NCBI GenBank assembly: GCA_964343605.1
Contig: CAYFKJ010000006.1
Coordinates: forward strand, 248,001-312,000
Direction: 5' to 3'
Source of the DNA: CAYFKJ01 sp964343605
Lineage (GTDB): Bacteria; Pseudomonadota; Alphaproteobacteria; UBA2966
DNA: 64,000 nt
Under the pieces are notes generated by a model. That model saw only the letters and a list, made by a program, of their open reading frames with translations, did no database searches and was not told the origin of the DNA. Below, piece by piece: positions 1-11,267 of the stretch. A program made the translations under genes and the position numbers. Position 1 is the first letter of the stretch; each line of letters starts with the position of its first letter.

Positions 1-2
1 AG

Positions 3-485
3 ATCCCGAAAGGCAAGGGCGATCCGGGCATCATCACCGACAAGGACGTGCAGGAGATGGTGAAACGTCAGGGCATTGCTTCCATCGGCGAGGGGGATTG
101 TGTGTTCCTGTACACCGGACACGGCAATCTCTGGCATCCCAAGGACTGGGACAAATTCGACGCGGCCGAGAAATCCAAGCGGGTTGCGCAATTCAATGCC
201 GGCGAACCGGGTTTCGGCATTTCAGCGTGCAACTATCTGGCCGACCGCAAGGTCATCCTGACCGGCGCCGATTCCTGGGCAGTCGAGGCGGTGCCGGGCG
301 AAAACGCCGACTTCCCGTTTGAATGTCATGTCCAGTTGCAGACCCGGCACGGCATCTGGAACCTGGAGAACATGGATCTCAGCCAACTTGTCGCCGATAA
401 GGCGTACGAGTTCCTGTTCGTTTGGTCCCCGTTGAAAATAAAGGGGGGAACGGGCTCTCCCGGCAACCCGGTCGCCTTGTACTAG
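3..485 (+). CDS. Cyclase family protein (kynurenine formamidase-like), C-terminal part
   Basis: The reading frame is open from the first bases of the window, so the gene starts upstream and only about 160 C-terminal residues are present. The stretch GDCVFLYTGHGNLW, followed by a substrate-pocket region with GFGISACNYLADRKV and a C-terminal half ending in ...GTGSPGNPVALY, resembles the metal-dependent cyclase/formamidase family (PF04199). These enzymes hydrolyse or cyclise amides such as N-formylkynurenine, but the family is broad and the substrate here cannot be told. The N-terminal metal-binding histidine motif of the family lies outside the window. The gene converges on doeA, leaving about 60 bp between the two stops. 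Confidence 0.72.
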   Translation: MPKGKGDPGIITDKDVQEMVKRQGIASIGEGDCVFLYTGHGNLWHPKDWDKFDAAEKSKRVAQFNAGEPGFGISACNYLADRKVILTGADSWAVEAVPGENADFPFECHVQLQTRHGIWNLENMDLSQLVADKAYEFLFVWSPLKIKGGTGSPGNPVALY

Positions 486-546
486 TTTTTCTACGCTTTT
501 GAAGGGATTGGGCGGGGGCGGCGGCAAATGTCGCTCTCGCCCCTTC

Positions 547-1725
547 TCATTTGACGATCAGTTCGCGAGGGAACTCGCAAAAAGGCACGGCGCCCTGTTC
601 CGATACGTGGAAGCACTCGCTGATTTCAATGCCCCAATCGTCCATCCAGATGCCCGGGATCATGTGAAAGGTCATGTCGGTCTGCAGCACGCTGTCGTCG
701 CCCGGCCGGAGGCTCATGGTGTGCTCGCCCCAGTCCGGCGGGTAGTTGAGGCCGGTCGAGTAGCCGATGCGCGAGGGCTTCTCCAGGCCGTGGCGGGCGA
801 TGCTGTGGCGCCAGGCGGCCTCGACCTCGCCGCAGGTGACGCCGGGCTTTGCCGCATCCAGGGCGGCGTTCAGGCCCTCCACGACAATCTTCGCAGTATC
901 ACTCAGCTTGGCGGGCGGCTCACCGAGGAACACCGTGCGTGCCATGGGGCAATGGTAGTGCCGGTGGGCGCCGGCCAGTTCCAGGATGGTCGCTTCGCCG
1001 GAAACGAATTCGTCATCGGACCACGTAAGATGGGGAGTCGACGTGCCGATACCGGTCGGCAGCATGGGGACGATGGCGGTGTAATCGCCGCCAAATTCGG
1101 GGTGTCCCGCGATCTGGGCGCTGTAGATTGCCGCCACGGCGTCGCACTGGCGGACGCCGGGCCGGATGGCCTCGACGCCCGCCTGCATGGCCAACTCGAT
1201 TAGACGAGCGGCCTTGCGCATCAGCTCCAGCTCCGCCGGCGATTTGATCGCCCGGACCCAGTTGACCAAATGATCGCAGTCGGTGAAGCGGGCGTCGGGC
1301 AGCCCGGCCTTCAGCGCATCGCAAGCCCGCGGCGAAAAATAGTAGCTGTCCATCTCCAGTCCGATCGTGCCCGTGCCCCAGCCGCGCGAGCGGATGTGCT
1401 CGGCGGCGTGATCCATGGGGTGCTTGTCGCGCGCCTGCACGTAGTCGTCGGGATAGGGAACGATGTCGGCGTCGGTGAGGTTTGTCGTCACCCGCGCCCC
1501 GCCGGCATCGATGCCGCGGCCGATCCAGACGGGCGAAGCGCCGTCACCCGGCACGGCGAGGCACTGCGGCGTGTAGAACGACCAGCCGTCGTAGCCCGTA
1601 AGATAGTTCATGTTGGCCGGATCGGTGACGACCAGGAGGTCCAATCCAGCCGCCGCCATGCGCTCGCGCACGGTTGCCAAGCGGGACTCGTACTCCGCCG
1701 TCGTAAAGGGTCGGGATTGCGTCAA
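547..1725 (-). CDS. doeA: M24-family ectoine hydrolase DoeA (Xaa-Pro peptidase-like)
   Basis: The protein has a creatinase-like N-terminal domain with the stretch NYLTGYDGWSFYTPQ, then an M24 'pita-bread' C-terminal domain (about residues 165-390). DoeA opens the ectoine ring to N-acetyl-diaminobutyrate in the cytoplasm. The divergent neighbour is a DoeB-like deacetylase, the next pathway step, which supports this call over a generic aminopeptidase. I chose the TTG at 1725 because an AAGGAG ribosome site sits six bases upstream. The frame stays open to an ATG at 1812, but that would run into the leader of the divergent gene. The length of 392 residues suits the family. A dipeptidase role cannot be excluded by eye. 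Confidence 0.78.
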   Translation of the reverse strand: MTQSRPFTTAEYESRLATVRERMAAAGLDLLVVTDPANMNYLTGYDGWSFYTPQCLAVPGDGASPVWIGRGIDAGGARVTTNLTDADIVPYPDDYVQARDKHPMDHAAEHIRSRGWGTGTIGLEMDSYYFSPRACDALKAGLPDARFTDCDHLVNWVRAIKSPAELELMRKAARLIELAMQAGVEAIRPGVRQCDAVAAIYSAQIAGHPEFGGDYTAIVPMLPTGIGTSTPHLTWSDDEFVSGEATILELAGAHRHYHCPMARTVFLGEPPAKLSDTAKIVVEGLNAALDAAKPGVTCGEVEAAWRHSIARHGLEKPSRIGYSTGLNYPPDWGEHTMSLRPGDDSVLQTDMTFHMIPGIWMDDWGIEISECFHVSEQGAVPFCEFPRELIVK

Positions 1726-1838
1726 CCTGCTCTCCTTCTGCGATGAGGGACGGTGGAGGTTAGCGCATTGGCCGTTGCCGGGGCGATAAAATGCGGTTAG
1801 ATGGCTGGTCAAACCATTCGCGGGCCGAGGGGGAAAGC

Positions 1839-2849
1839 ATGACGGAAACGCCGTCGAAAGTCGCCGCCGATATCGATCTGGAGGCCGCCGGCAAGCGGTT
1901 CGGCAGCATCATCGTGCCGCACAGCCGAGACGATTCCGCCTGGGGCAGCGTGCGGCTGCCGCTGATCGTGATCAAGGGCGATGCGCCCGGACCCACCGTC
2001 CTGTTCACGGGCGGCAACCACGGCGATGAATACGAGGGTCCCATCGCCCTTCTCGACCTCGCCCGCAACCTGAATCCCAGCGACGTCAAAGGCCGGGTCA
2101 TCATCGTGCCCGCCCTGAACCTACCGGCAGTCAGGGCCGGAACCCGCACGTCGCCCATCGACGGCGGCAACATGAACCGGGCGTTTCCCGGCCGCTGGGA
2201 CGGCAACGTAACCGAGATGATTGCGGATTTTGTTACCCGCTTCCTGGTGGCGCCGGCGGATGCCGTGATCGATATTCATTCCGGAGGCAAGACGCTGGAT
2301 TTCGTGCCCAGCACTGTCATTCACCGATTGGCCGACGCCGATCAGATGGCGCGAACGCAGGCGGCGATGATGGCCTTCGGCACGCCGCTGGGCCTCATTC
2401 TGGAGGAACTCAACGCCGTCGGCATGCTCGACACCACCGTCGAGGAGATGGGCAAGATATTCGTCTCCACGGAACTGGGCGGCGGTGGCACGGCACGGCC
2501 CGAAAACGTGGAACTGGCCCAGCGCGGCGTGCGTAACCTGCTGGGCCACTTCGGTCTGGTCGACGGCGCCCTGGAACTGCGTGAGACGCCGACGCGGGTG
2601 ATGGAAACGCCCGACGCGGCCTGTTTCACGGCGGCCCGCACCGATGGCCTCTACGAAGCCGTGGCACCTCTTGGGACCATGGTTTCGGCGGGCGACGCCG
2701 TCGGCCGCATTCACTACGTCGAGGAACCCGAAAGGCCGCCCGAAGTCTACCGCGCCAAGGTCTCCGGCATGCTGATCTGCCGCCACCACCCCGGCCTCGC
2801 CCAGGCCGGCGACTGTCTCGCCGTAGTTGCCGTGGACACGGAAGATTGA
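1839..2849 (+). CDS. doeB: N-acetyl-diaminobutyrate deacetylase DoeB-like (M14 aspartoacylase family)
   Basis: This zinc hydrolase belongs to the succinylglutamate desuccinylase/aspartoacylase family. The zinc-binding motif GGNHGDEYEG lies near residue 55, the substrate-site stretch DGGNMNRAFPG follows, and the downstream zinc histidine is in VIDIHSGG. DoeB removes acetate from N-alpha-acetyl-diaminobutyrate, giving diaminobutyrate during ectoine degradation. The start at 1839 is preceded by a GAGGGGGAAA ribosome site; an in-frame ATG at 1791 has none. The divergent partner is DoeA-like, so a shared regulatory region of about 110 bp controls both. No DoeC/DoeD, ectoine transporter or EnuR-type regulator is visible in the window. 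Confidence 0.8.
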   Translation: MTETPSKVAADIDLEAAGKRFGSIIVPHSRDDSAWGSVRLPLIVIKGDAPGPTVLFTGGNHGDEYEGPIALLDLARNLNPSDVKGRVIIVPALNLPAVRAGTRTSPIDGGNMNRAFPGRWDGNVTEMIADFVTRFLVAPADAVIDIHSGGKTLDFVPSTVIHRLADADQMARTQAAMMAFGTPLGLILEELNAVGMLDTTVEEMGKIFVSTELGGGGTARPENVELAQRGVRNLLGHFGLVDGALELRETPTRVMETPDAACFTAARTDGLYEAVAPLGTMVSAGDAVGRIHYVEEPERPPEVYRAKVSGMLICRHHPGLAQAGDCLAVVAVDTED

Positions 2850-2889
2850 TCCGACACATAGGTGCTATGCCGAAATAGCTGTTCGCTTC

Positions 2890-2910
2890 GTTGGGGTGGC
2901 CACCTATATT
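2890..2910 (+). repeat. Dispersed GTTGGGGTGGC motif, site 1
   Basis: GTTGGGGTGGCCACCTATAT lies 36 bp before the thioesterase start and contains the perfect palindrome GGTGGCCACC. The same core occurs between genes near 17337, 33952 and 44353. The role is unknown. Confidence 0.5.
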
Positions 2911-2945
2911 TTAGCCCAATTCAATGACCCAAACGGATTGACCGG

Positions 2946-3419
2946 ATGTCTGAGGCTACGACGACCCGTCCCGACCCGCTGGAGGCCATGCGCAGCATGA
3001 GCGGTCTGGAGTTCATGCGCGCCATCGTCGACGGCAACCTGCCAGCGGCGCCCATTGCCAAGACGGTCGGTTTCGAGGCGGTGGAGGTCGAGGAAGGCCG
3101 CGCCGTCTTCCGCGGCACCCCGAGCGCCGAGGTCTTCAATCCCATCGGCAGCGTCCATGGCGGCTGGATCGGCACGCTTCTGGACAGCTGCATGGGTTGC
3201 GCCGTCCACACCACGCTGCCGCGGGGCATGGGCTACACGACGCTGGAATACAAGATCAACTGCGTGCGCGCGATCAATCTCGACACCGGGCCGGTCGACG
3301 CCATCGGCACGGTGGTGAGCAGCGGCAAACGGGTCGGGGTCGCCGAGGGTACGCTGGTCGACCGCAACGGCACCGTGCTGGCTTTCGGCACCACCACCTG
3401 CTTGATATTTCCGATCTGA
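2946..3419 (+). CDS. PaaI-type hotdog-fold thioesterase
   Basis: This 157-residue protein has the single hotdog fold of PaaI/YigI thioesterases. The active-site region reads NPIGSVHGGWIGTLLDSCMG (about residues 59-78), where HGG is the family hallmark and the acidic residue in the following helix is the likely catalytic base. Such enzymes hydrolyse acyl-CoA, often aromatic or medium-chain, in the cytoplasm. It lies 13 bp before the MFS carrier gene on the same strand, so the two are probably co-transcribed. The acyl group cannot be inferred from sequence. Confidence 0.82.
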   Translation: MSEATTTRPDPLEAMRSMSGLEFMRAIVDGNLPAAPIAKTVGFEAVEVEEGRAVFRGTPSAEVFNPIGSVHGGWIGTLLDSCMGCAVHTTLPRGMGYTTLEYKINCVRAINLDTGPVDAIGTVVSSGKRVGVAEGTLVDRNGTVLAFGTTTCLIFPI

Positions 3420-3432
3420 GGGGGAACAGGGA

Positions 3433-4662
3433 ATGACCGACACGAACCCATCCACCGTTACCGGTTGGCGCACCCCCATGGTCGTCATCACGGCGGGCTG
3501 CCTGATCGCCATCGTCGGCTTCGGCATCCGCTCCGGTTTCGGTCTATTCCAGGTTCCGATGATGGCGGATCTCGGCTGGGGCCGCGAGACGTTCAGTATC
3601 GCCATGGCGGTCCAGAACCTGATGTGGGGCGTCGGCGTGCCGGTTGCCGGCGCCATCGCCGACAAGTTCGGCCCGACCCGCGTCCTGATCTTCGGCGCGC
3701 TGATCTATCTGGTGGGCGTGGTTGGCATGGCCGAATCGGAGACCACCATGGCACTGCATCTCTTCGGCGGCGTGCTGACCGGTCTCGGCGTGGCCTTTAC
3801 AGCATTTTCCATCGCCATGGCGGCGATGGCCCGCGTGGTCGGTCCGGAACGGCGGTCGCTCGCATTGGGGCTCGGCACCGCGGCCGGTTCCTTCGGACAG
3901 GTGGTGTTCTCTCCCCTCGGCTACGTGTTGATCGAAACCTACGGCTGGCATTCGGCCTTGCTTATTTTTGCCGCTGTTTCCGCGGTTATCATCCCGTTGG
4001 CGATGGCCCTGCCGGGCGGCAACACCGCCGAGGGCGAAGCACCCAGCGACCAGACGCTGAGGACCGCGTTTCGCGAAGCGGCGACGCATCGGGGGTTCGT
4101 GCTGCTGACGATCGGATTCTTTGTTTGCGGCTTCCATGTGGCCTTCATCACGGTTCACTTCCCGGCCTATGTCACGGACCTCGGCCTCGGCGCCGGGGTC
4201 GGCGCCACCGGTTTGTTGCTCGTCGGTCTGTTCAATATTGGGGGTTCGATCATTTCCGGGGCGGCAGGCCAGCGGTGGAGCAAGAAGGGTAGCCTCAGCT
4301 TCATCTACTCCGCCCGCGCGCTGGTGATCCTCGGATTGCTGCTGGCGCCGAAAACCGAATGGACGATGTACATTTTCGCCGCCGCCATGGGTCTTCTCTG
4401 GCTGTCGACCGTGCCCCTGACGATGGGCATCGTCGGCCAGGTGTTCGGCCTCAAATACGTGACGACCCTGTTCGGCATCGTCTTCCTCAGCCACCAACTG
4501 GGCAGTTTCCTGGGCATCTGGCTGGGCGGGCGTCTCTACGACACCTCAGGTTCCTACGATGTCGTCTGGTGGGCCGGCGTGGCGCTCGGGTTTGCTGCCG
4601 CCATCGTTCACTGGCCCATCGACGAGAGACCATTGGCGCGATTGAGCGAACAGAAAGCCTGA
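3433..4662 (+). CDS. MFS transporter
   Basis: A 409-residue integral membrane protein with about twelve hydrophobic segments. The loop between helices 2 and 3 contains GAIADKFGPTRVLIFGALIY, a good match to the MFS signature (GxxxDRxGRR). Overall it resembles the monocarboxylate/oxalate-type MFS branch. The start is preceded by GAGGGGGAACAGGGA. It follows the thioesterase gene closely and precedes a GNAT gene, so it may move a carboxylic acid for this catabolic cluster. That substrate is inference only. Confidence 0.85.
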   Translation: MTDTNPSTVTGWRTPMVVITAGCLIAIVGFGIRSGFGLFQVPMMADLGWGRETFSIAMAVQNLMWGVGVPVAGAIADKFGPTRVLIFGALIYLVGVVGMAESETTMALHLFGGVLTGLGVAFTAFSIAMAAMARVVGPERRSLALGLGTAAGSFGQVVFSPLGYVLIETYGWHSALLIFAAVSAVIIPLAMALPGGNTAEGEAPSDQTLRTAFREAATHRGFVLLTIGFFVCGFHVAFITVHFPAYVTDLGLGAGVGATGLLLVGLFNIGGSIISGAAGQRWSKKGSLSFIYSARALVILGLLLAPKTEWTMYIFAAAMGLLWLSTVPLTMGIVGQVFGLKYVTTLFGIVFLSHQLGSFLGIWLGGRLYDTSGSYDVVWWAGVALGFAAAIVHWPIDERPLARLSEQKA

Positions 4663-4708
4663 AATCGCCATTTTTCCGCTTGAGATGATTTTCGGCTGGA
4701 GTTGACGC

Positions 4709-5212
4709 GTGGCCCGGACTAAATATGCCGCCATGAAAATCAAGATTACTGAACCAGAGCGCGCCGGCGAGATCGCGGAGCCGCTTCTGGCTTTGATCCG
4801 TTCCGCGTTCGAGGAACAGCGGGGCGCCGTCGATCCCGAATCGTCGGCCCTGGACCTGACCCTCGACGGGCTCAAGGACATGATCGAGGGCGAAAACCTG
4901 GCCATCGCCTCGGTGGGGCGGGAGATGGCCGGTAGCGTCTTTTTCACCGCCGACGGCAACGATCTCTACCTCCATACCCTGGCGGTCTCGCCCGAACACC
5001 GCCGCCGCGGCGTCGGCCGGGCCCTGATCGACCACGTCGTCGCCTGCGCCAATGAAGGCGGTTACCGGCGCGTGACCCTCAACATGCGAACAAATCTGGA
5101 CAACAATCTCCGGCTGTTTCAGCGCTTGGGCTTTGCCAAGTTCGACGACGGCTATCATCGCGGTTACAGCAACCCGACATATCTGAAAATGGCCAAGCAA
5201 CTGGCAGTCTGA
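4709..5212 (+). CDS. GNAT family N-acetyltransferase
   Basis: The acetyl-CoA binding motif A of GNAT enzymes is clear: LAVSPEHRRRGVGRALIDHV, near residues 91-110. It is followed by the motif B region with NLRLFQRLGF, typical of the C-terminal part of the fold. The substrate is unknown. I chose the GTG at 4709 because GGAG sits seven bases upstream; an ATG at 4733 would give 159 residues and lacks a good ribosome site. The gene stands alone between the MFS carrier and the reductase. Confidence 0.82.
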   Translation: MARTKYAAMKIKITEPERAGEIAEPLLALIRSAFEEQRGAVDPESSALDLTLDGLKDMIEGENLAIASVGREMAGSVFFTADGNDLYLHTLAVSPEHRRRGVGRALIDHVVACANEGGYRRVTLNMRTNLDNNLRLFQRLGFAKFDDGYHRGYSNPTYLKMAKQLAV

Positions 5213-5254
5213 TCCGGCTGCCGTGTACGGGGCCCGAATTGCGGAAGGGCAATC

Positions 5255-6250
5255 ATGAAAGCAGCACAATACGCCACGCGGGGCAATCCGGTTGAGGTCA
5301 CCGACGTCGTCGAAATGGACGATCCCGTGGCCGGAGCGGGAGAAGTCGTCATCGACGTCGAGATTTCCCCCATCAACCCTTCGGACGTGCTCACCATCAC
5401 CGGCGACTACGGTGTCCTGCCGAAACTGCCCGCCCTCTGCGGCAATGAAGGCGTGGGCCGGGTGGCAAGCCTGGGCGAGGGTGTGGACGATATCAATGTC
5501 GGCGACCGTGTGTTCCTGCCCATCGGCCAGGGGACCTGGCGCACGCAGATGATCGGCAAAGCGGCCGATCTGGTGCCGGTGCCGCCGGGAACCGATCCCC
5601 TGCAGATGTCGATGCTGGGCATCAATCCGCCGACGGCCTATCTGATGCTGCGCGATTTCGTGCGCCTCGAACCCGGCGATTGGATGATCCAGAACGCCGC
5701 CAACTCCGGTGTCGGCCGCTACGCAATCCAATTGGCGGCGGCGCAGGGCGTCAAATCGATCAATGTGGTGCGCCGGGACGATGTCGCCGATGAATTGACG
5801 GCGCTGGGAGCCGAGGCCGTGGTTGTCGACGGTGACGACCTCGCCGAACGGGTACGCGCCGTGACCGACGGCGCGCCGCTGAATCTGGCCCTGGATGCGG
5901 TGGGCGGCGATGCCACGATGCGCTTGGGCGACTGTCTCACCGAGGGCGGCAAGGTCGTCAATTACGGCCTGTTGTCAGGTCTGGCCTGTAAGCTTTCGCC
6001 GGCGGCGACGATCTTCCACGACGTTTCCCTGCATGGCTTTTGGCTGGCCCGCTGGTTCCGCACTGCCCCCATCGGCGAGCGCATCAGCGTCATGACCGAG
6101 CTGGGCGCGCGGGTCGCCACCGGTGAAATGACGGCGGCCATCGACTCAACCTATACGCTGGACGATATCAAGGCGGCATTGGGCCGGGCCATGGCTGACG
6201 GGCGCCAGGGCAAGGTGCTGATCACGCCCAACGGCGAGGTCAAGGATTAG
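5255..6250 (+). CDS. MDR-family NAD(P)H-dependent reductase (enoyl-reductase/quinone oxidoreductase type)
   Basis: A 331-residue medium-chain dehydrogenase/reductase without the catalytic and structural zinc cysteines of classical alcohol dehydrogenases. The N-terminal GroES-like domain contains INPSDVLTITGDYG and CGNEGVGRV, and the Rossmann domain contains NSGVGRYAIQLA (about residues 150-161). The arrangement INPSD...LGINPPTAYLML resembles the trans-2-enoyl-CoA reductase (MECR/ETR1) branch, but quinone reductases look alike. It is followed after 11 bp by an SDR gene on the same strand, suggesting a two-gene redox operon. Confidence 0.78.
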   Translation: MKAAQYATRGNPVEVTDVVEMDDPVAGAGEVVIDVEISPINPSDVLTITGDYGVLPKLPALCGNEGVGRVASLGEGVDDINVGDRVFLPIGQGTWRTQMIGKAADLVPVPPGTDPLQMSMLGINPPTAYLMLRDFVRLEPGDWMIQNAANSGVGRYAIQLAAAQGVKSINVVRRDDVADELTALGAEAVVVDGDDLAERVRAVTDGAPLNLALDAVGGDATMRLGDCLTEGGKVVNYGLLSGLACKLSPAATIFHDVSLHGFWLARWFRTAPIGERISVMTELGARVATGEMTAAIDSTYTLDDIKAALGRAMADGRQGKVLITPNGEVKD

Positions 6251-6261
6251 GAGACAGGCGG

Positions 6262-7071
6262 ATGGCTGAGGGTCACACCAACGGCGAAGGGCGCGTCGCC
6301 GGCAAGGTCGCGCTGATCACCGGCGCCGCCTCCGGCCTGGGCCAGGCGTCGGCCGTGCTGATGGCGGATGAGGGCGCCAACATCGTCGTTACCGACATGA
6401 ACGGCGAGGGTGCCGAGGAAACCGCGCGCCTGATCAACGATTCTCACGGCGCCGGCCGCGTCGTCGCGGTGACCCATGACGTCACCAGCGAAGAACAGTG
6501 GATCGAAGCCATCGACAAGGGCCTGGACACGTTCGGCGTGCTCGATATCGTCGTCAACAGCGCCGGCGTCGGCGTCATGAAGGATGTGGAGGAAACGACG
6601 CTGGAGGAATGGCGCTTCGTCAACGCCGTCAATCTGGACGGCACGTTCCTGGGCTGCAAACACGGCATCGGCGCCATCAAAAAGACGTCGCGGGAACGCG
6701 GCGGCTCGATCGTCAACCTGTCGTCCGTCTCCGGCATCATCGGCGGCCACAACGTCGCCGCCTACAACGCCTCCAAGGGCGGCGTGCGCCTGTTGTCGAA
6801 ATCCGTGGCGCTGCACTGCGCGCGCAAGGGCTACAACATTCGCTGCAATTCCGTGCACCCCACCTTCATCGACACGCCGATGGTGCAGGAAATGTTCAAC
6901 GCCGCCGACGAGCCGGAAAAGGTGCGCAGCAAACTCATCCGCCAGATTCCCATCGGGCGGCTCGGCGTGCCGGACGATATCGCGCAAGGCATTCTCTATT
7001 TGGCCTCGGACGAATCATCTTTCATGACGGGTTCCGAGTTCGTGCTGGACGGTGGTATCACCGCCCAGTAA
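6262..7071 (+). CDS. Short-chain dehydrogenase/reductase (SDR)
   Basis: A classical 269-residue SDR. The cofactor motif TGAASGLG is near residue 20, NSAGVG near residue 100, and the catalytic Ser and YNASK motif near residues 154-171. The C-terminal stretch GSEFVLDGG is typical of the family. The acid after the second beta strand (VTDMNG) suggests NAD rather than NADP. It probably forms an operon with the MDR reductase upstream, so a linked oxidation/reduction of one substrate is plausible. The substrate is unknown. Confidence 0.88.
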   Translation: MAEGHTNGEGRVAGKVALITGAASGLGQASAVLMADEGANIVVTDMNGEGAEETARLINDSHGAGRVVAVTHDVTSEEQWIEAIDKGLDTFGVLDIVVNSAGVGVMKDVEETTLEEWRFVNAVNLDGTFLGCKHGIGAIKKTSRERGGSIVNLSSVSGIIGGHNVAAYNASKGGVRLLSKSVALHCARKGYNIRCNSVHPTFIDTPMVQEMFNAADEPEKVRSKLIRQIPIGRLGVPDDIAQGILYLASDESSFMTGSEFVLDGGITAQ

Positions 7072-7138
7072 GGCGATTGGCCTTTCAAGCGCGATCAGCC
7101 GACAAGGCGCTTCGAGCTATCCCTGAGACCCTTCTGGA

Positions 7139-9940
<2,802 letters not shown>

Positions 9941-10060
9941 GGGGTCTCAACCGAGCAAAAGCATTCCGTAACAAAATTGGCACGCCGCCCGGTTAAACCA
10001 TCGGCGGATTAATTTCAATGCCCTTGCCCCCGGTGCCCCACCAGCCTAAATTCTTCCACC

Positions 10061-10810
10061 ATGAAAGATCAAATCCTTTTGGTGGTTCACCAGGAAACCT
10101 CCGATCCCGGACGGGTGGCCCGGCAGCTTCGCGCGCGCGGCTATGGTTTGGACATCCGCCGGCCGTCGGGCGGCGATCGTCTGCCGGAATCCATGGACGA
10201 ACATGCCGGCGCCATCGTGTTCGGCGGCCCGATGAGCGCCAATGACGATCACCTGGATTTCGTGCGCGATGAAATCGACTGGCTGTCGGTCGTCTTGGAC
10301 TCCGGAAAACCCTTCCTCGGCATTTGTCTGGGCGCCCAAATGCTGGTGCGGAATCTGGGCGGCAAGGTGGAGCTTCACCCCGAGGAGCATGTGGAAATCG
10401 GTTATCATCCGATAACGCCCACGGAAGAAGGCAAATCCGTATTTCCCGGCCCCATGTGCGTCTATCAGTGGCACAAGGAAGGCTTCGACATTCCCCGTGG
10501 CGTCGAGCGCTTGGCGACTGGCCCGGTTTTCGAGAACCAGGCGTTCCGCTACGGCAACGCCTACGGCATTCAATTCCATCCCGAAGTCACCAACGCCATC
10601 ATGCTGCGCTGGCTTACAAAGGCGGCGCATATGCTCGGCAGCGTCGGCGCCCAGGGCCACGCCGATCAGGTCCGGTCGCGGCGCCGTCATGACGGCGCCA
10701 CCATCCGCTGGCTATCCGATTTCTTTGACGTCTGGCTGGCGCCCGTGGCGGCAACACCTTGTCGCCCTAGCTCGATCGTGTCCGAGACACTTCGTCAATC
10801 AGCACCTTGA
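10061..10810 (+). CDS. Class I glutamine amidotransferase-like protein
   Basis: The nucleophile elbow GICLGAQML (Cys near residue 89) and the His/Glu pair in IQFHPEVT (near residues 170-175) make up the class I amidotransferase triad. The protein stands alone without a synthetase partner domain, as in the GuaA-like amidotransferases whose exact role is often unknown. No Shine-Dalgarno sequence is visible before the ATG. The last 44 bp overlap the end of the converging FliL-like gene, and the final stretch after about residue 215 looks unlike the family, so it may be an extension of little function. Confidence 0.82.
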   Translation: MKDQILLVVHQETSDPGRVARQLRARGYGLDIRRPSGGDRLPESMDEHAGAIVFGGPMSANDDHLDFVRDEIDWLSVVLDSGKPFLGICLGAQMLVRNLGGKVELHPEEHVEIGYHPITPTEEGKSVFPGPMCVYQWHKEGFDIPRGVERLATGPVFENQAFRYGNAYGIQFHPEVTNAIMLRWLTKAAHMLGSVGAQGHADQVRSRRRHDGATIRWLSDFFDVWLAPVAATPCRPSSIVSETLRQSAP

Positions 10811-11267
10811 CTTCGCCCTTGCCAAGCAGCTTGTCGCTGAGGCGTTGCAGCGAACGGGCAATCGCGTCCAGTTGCATAACGCCGGTTGAGGCCGCCGAAC
10901 TGCCGTAGCGGTAGAGATAGTTCAAAAAGGCATCGCTCAGTTTCGGCAGGCGTATGCGAATTCTCTCTTCCATCGCGCCGTTAATGACCTGCAGCTTGAG
11001 CACCAGGGTAATGTTGCCGCGGATGGAGCGTTCGTCCAGAACGGGCGCGATCAACGGATCCATCTTGATGAAAATGTATTTTCCGGTGGGGACAGCGTCT
11101 TCTTCGGTCTCTTCTTCCTCTGTCGCGTCCTCATCCGATTGGGCGGCGGCCGGGGCGGCCAGCAGGCCGGCGCACAACAGCCCGATCGTCAGGCCGGCCG
11201 CCAAACAGCCCGTCCAACGGGCGGCGAGCAACCGGATATTGACGTAATAAAGCCCCAGGTTCACCAT
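10767..11267 (-). CDS. Exported FliL-like protein of unknown function
   Basis: This 166-residue protein begins with a hydrophobic segment (about residues 20-40) ending in AAPAAAQ, a likely signal peptidase site. An acidic linker (DEDATEEEETEED) follows, then a domain with YIFIKMDPLIAPV, a beta-rich stretch with LVLKLQV, and a helix with LPKLSDAFLNYLYRY. That pattern resembles the C-terminal domain of FliL, which sits at the flagellar stator. No flagellar gene is in this window, and FliL normally keeps a membrane anchor, so the assignment is weak. It may be a stand-alone FliL-domain protein. Confidence 0.55.
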   Translation of the reverse strand: MVNLGLYYVNIRLLAARWTGCLAAGLTIGLLCAGLLAAPAAAQSDEDATEEEETEEDAVPTGKYIFIKMDPLIAPVLDERSIRGNITLVLKLQVINGAMEERIRIRLPKLSDAFLNYLYRYGSSAASTGVMQLDAIARSLQRLSDKLLGKGEVKVLIDEVSRTRSS

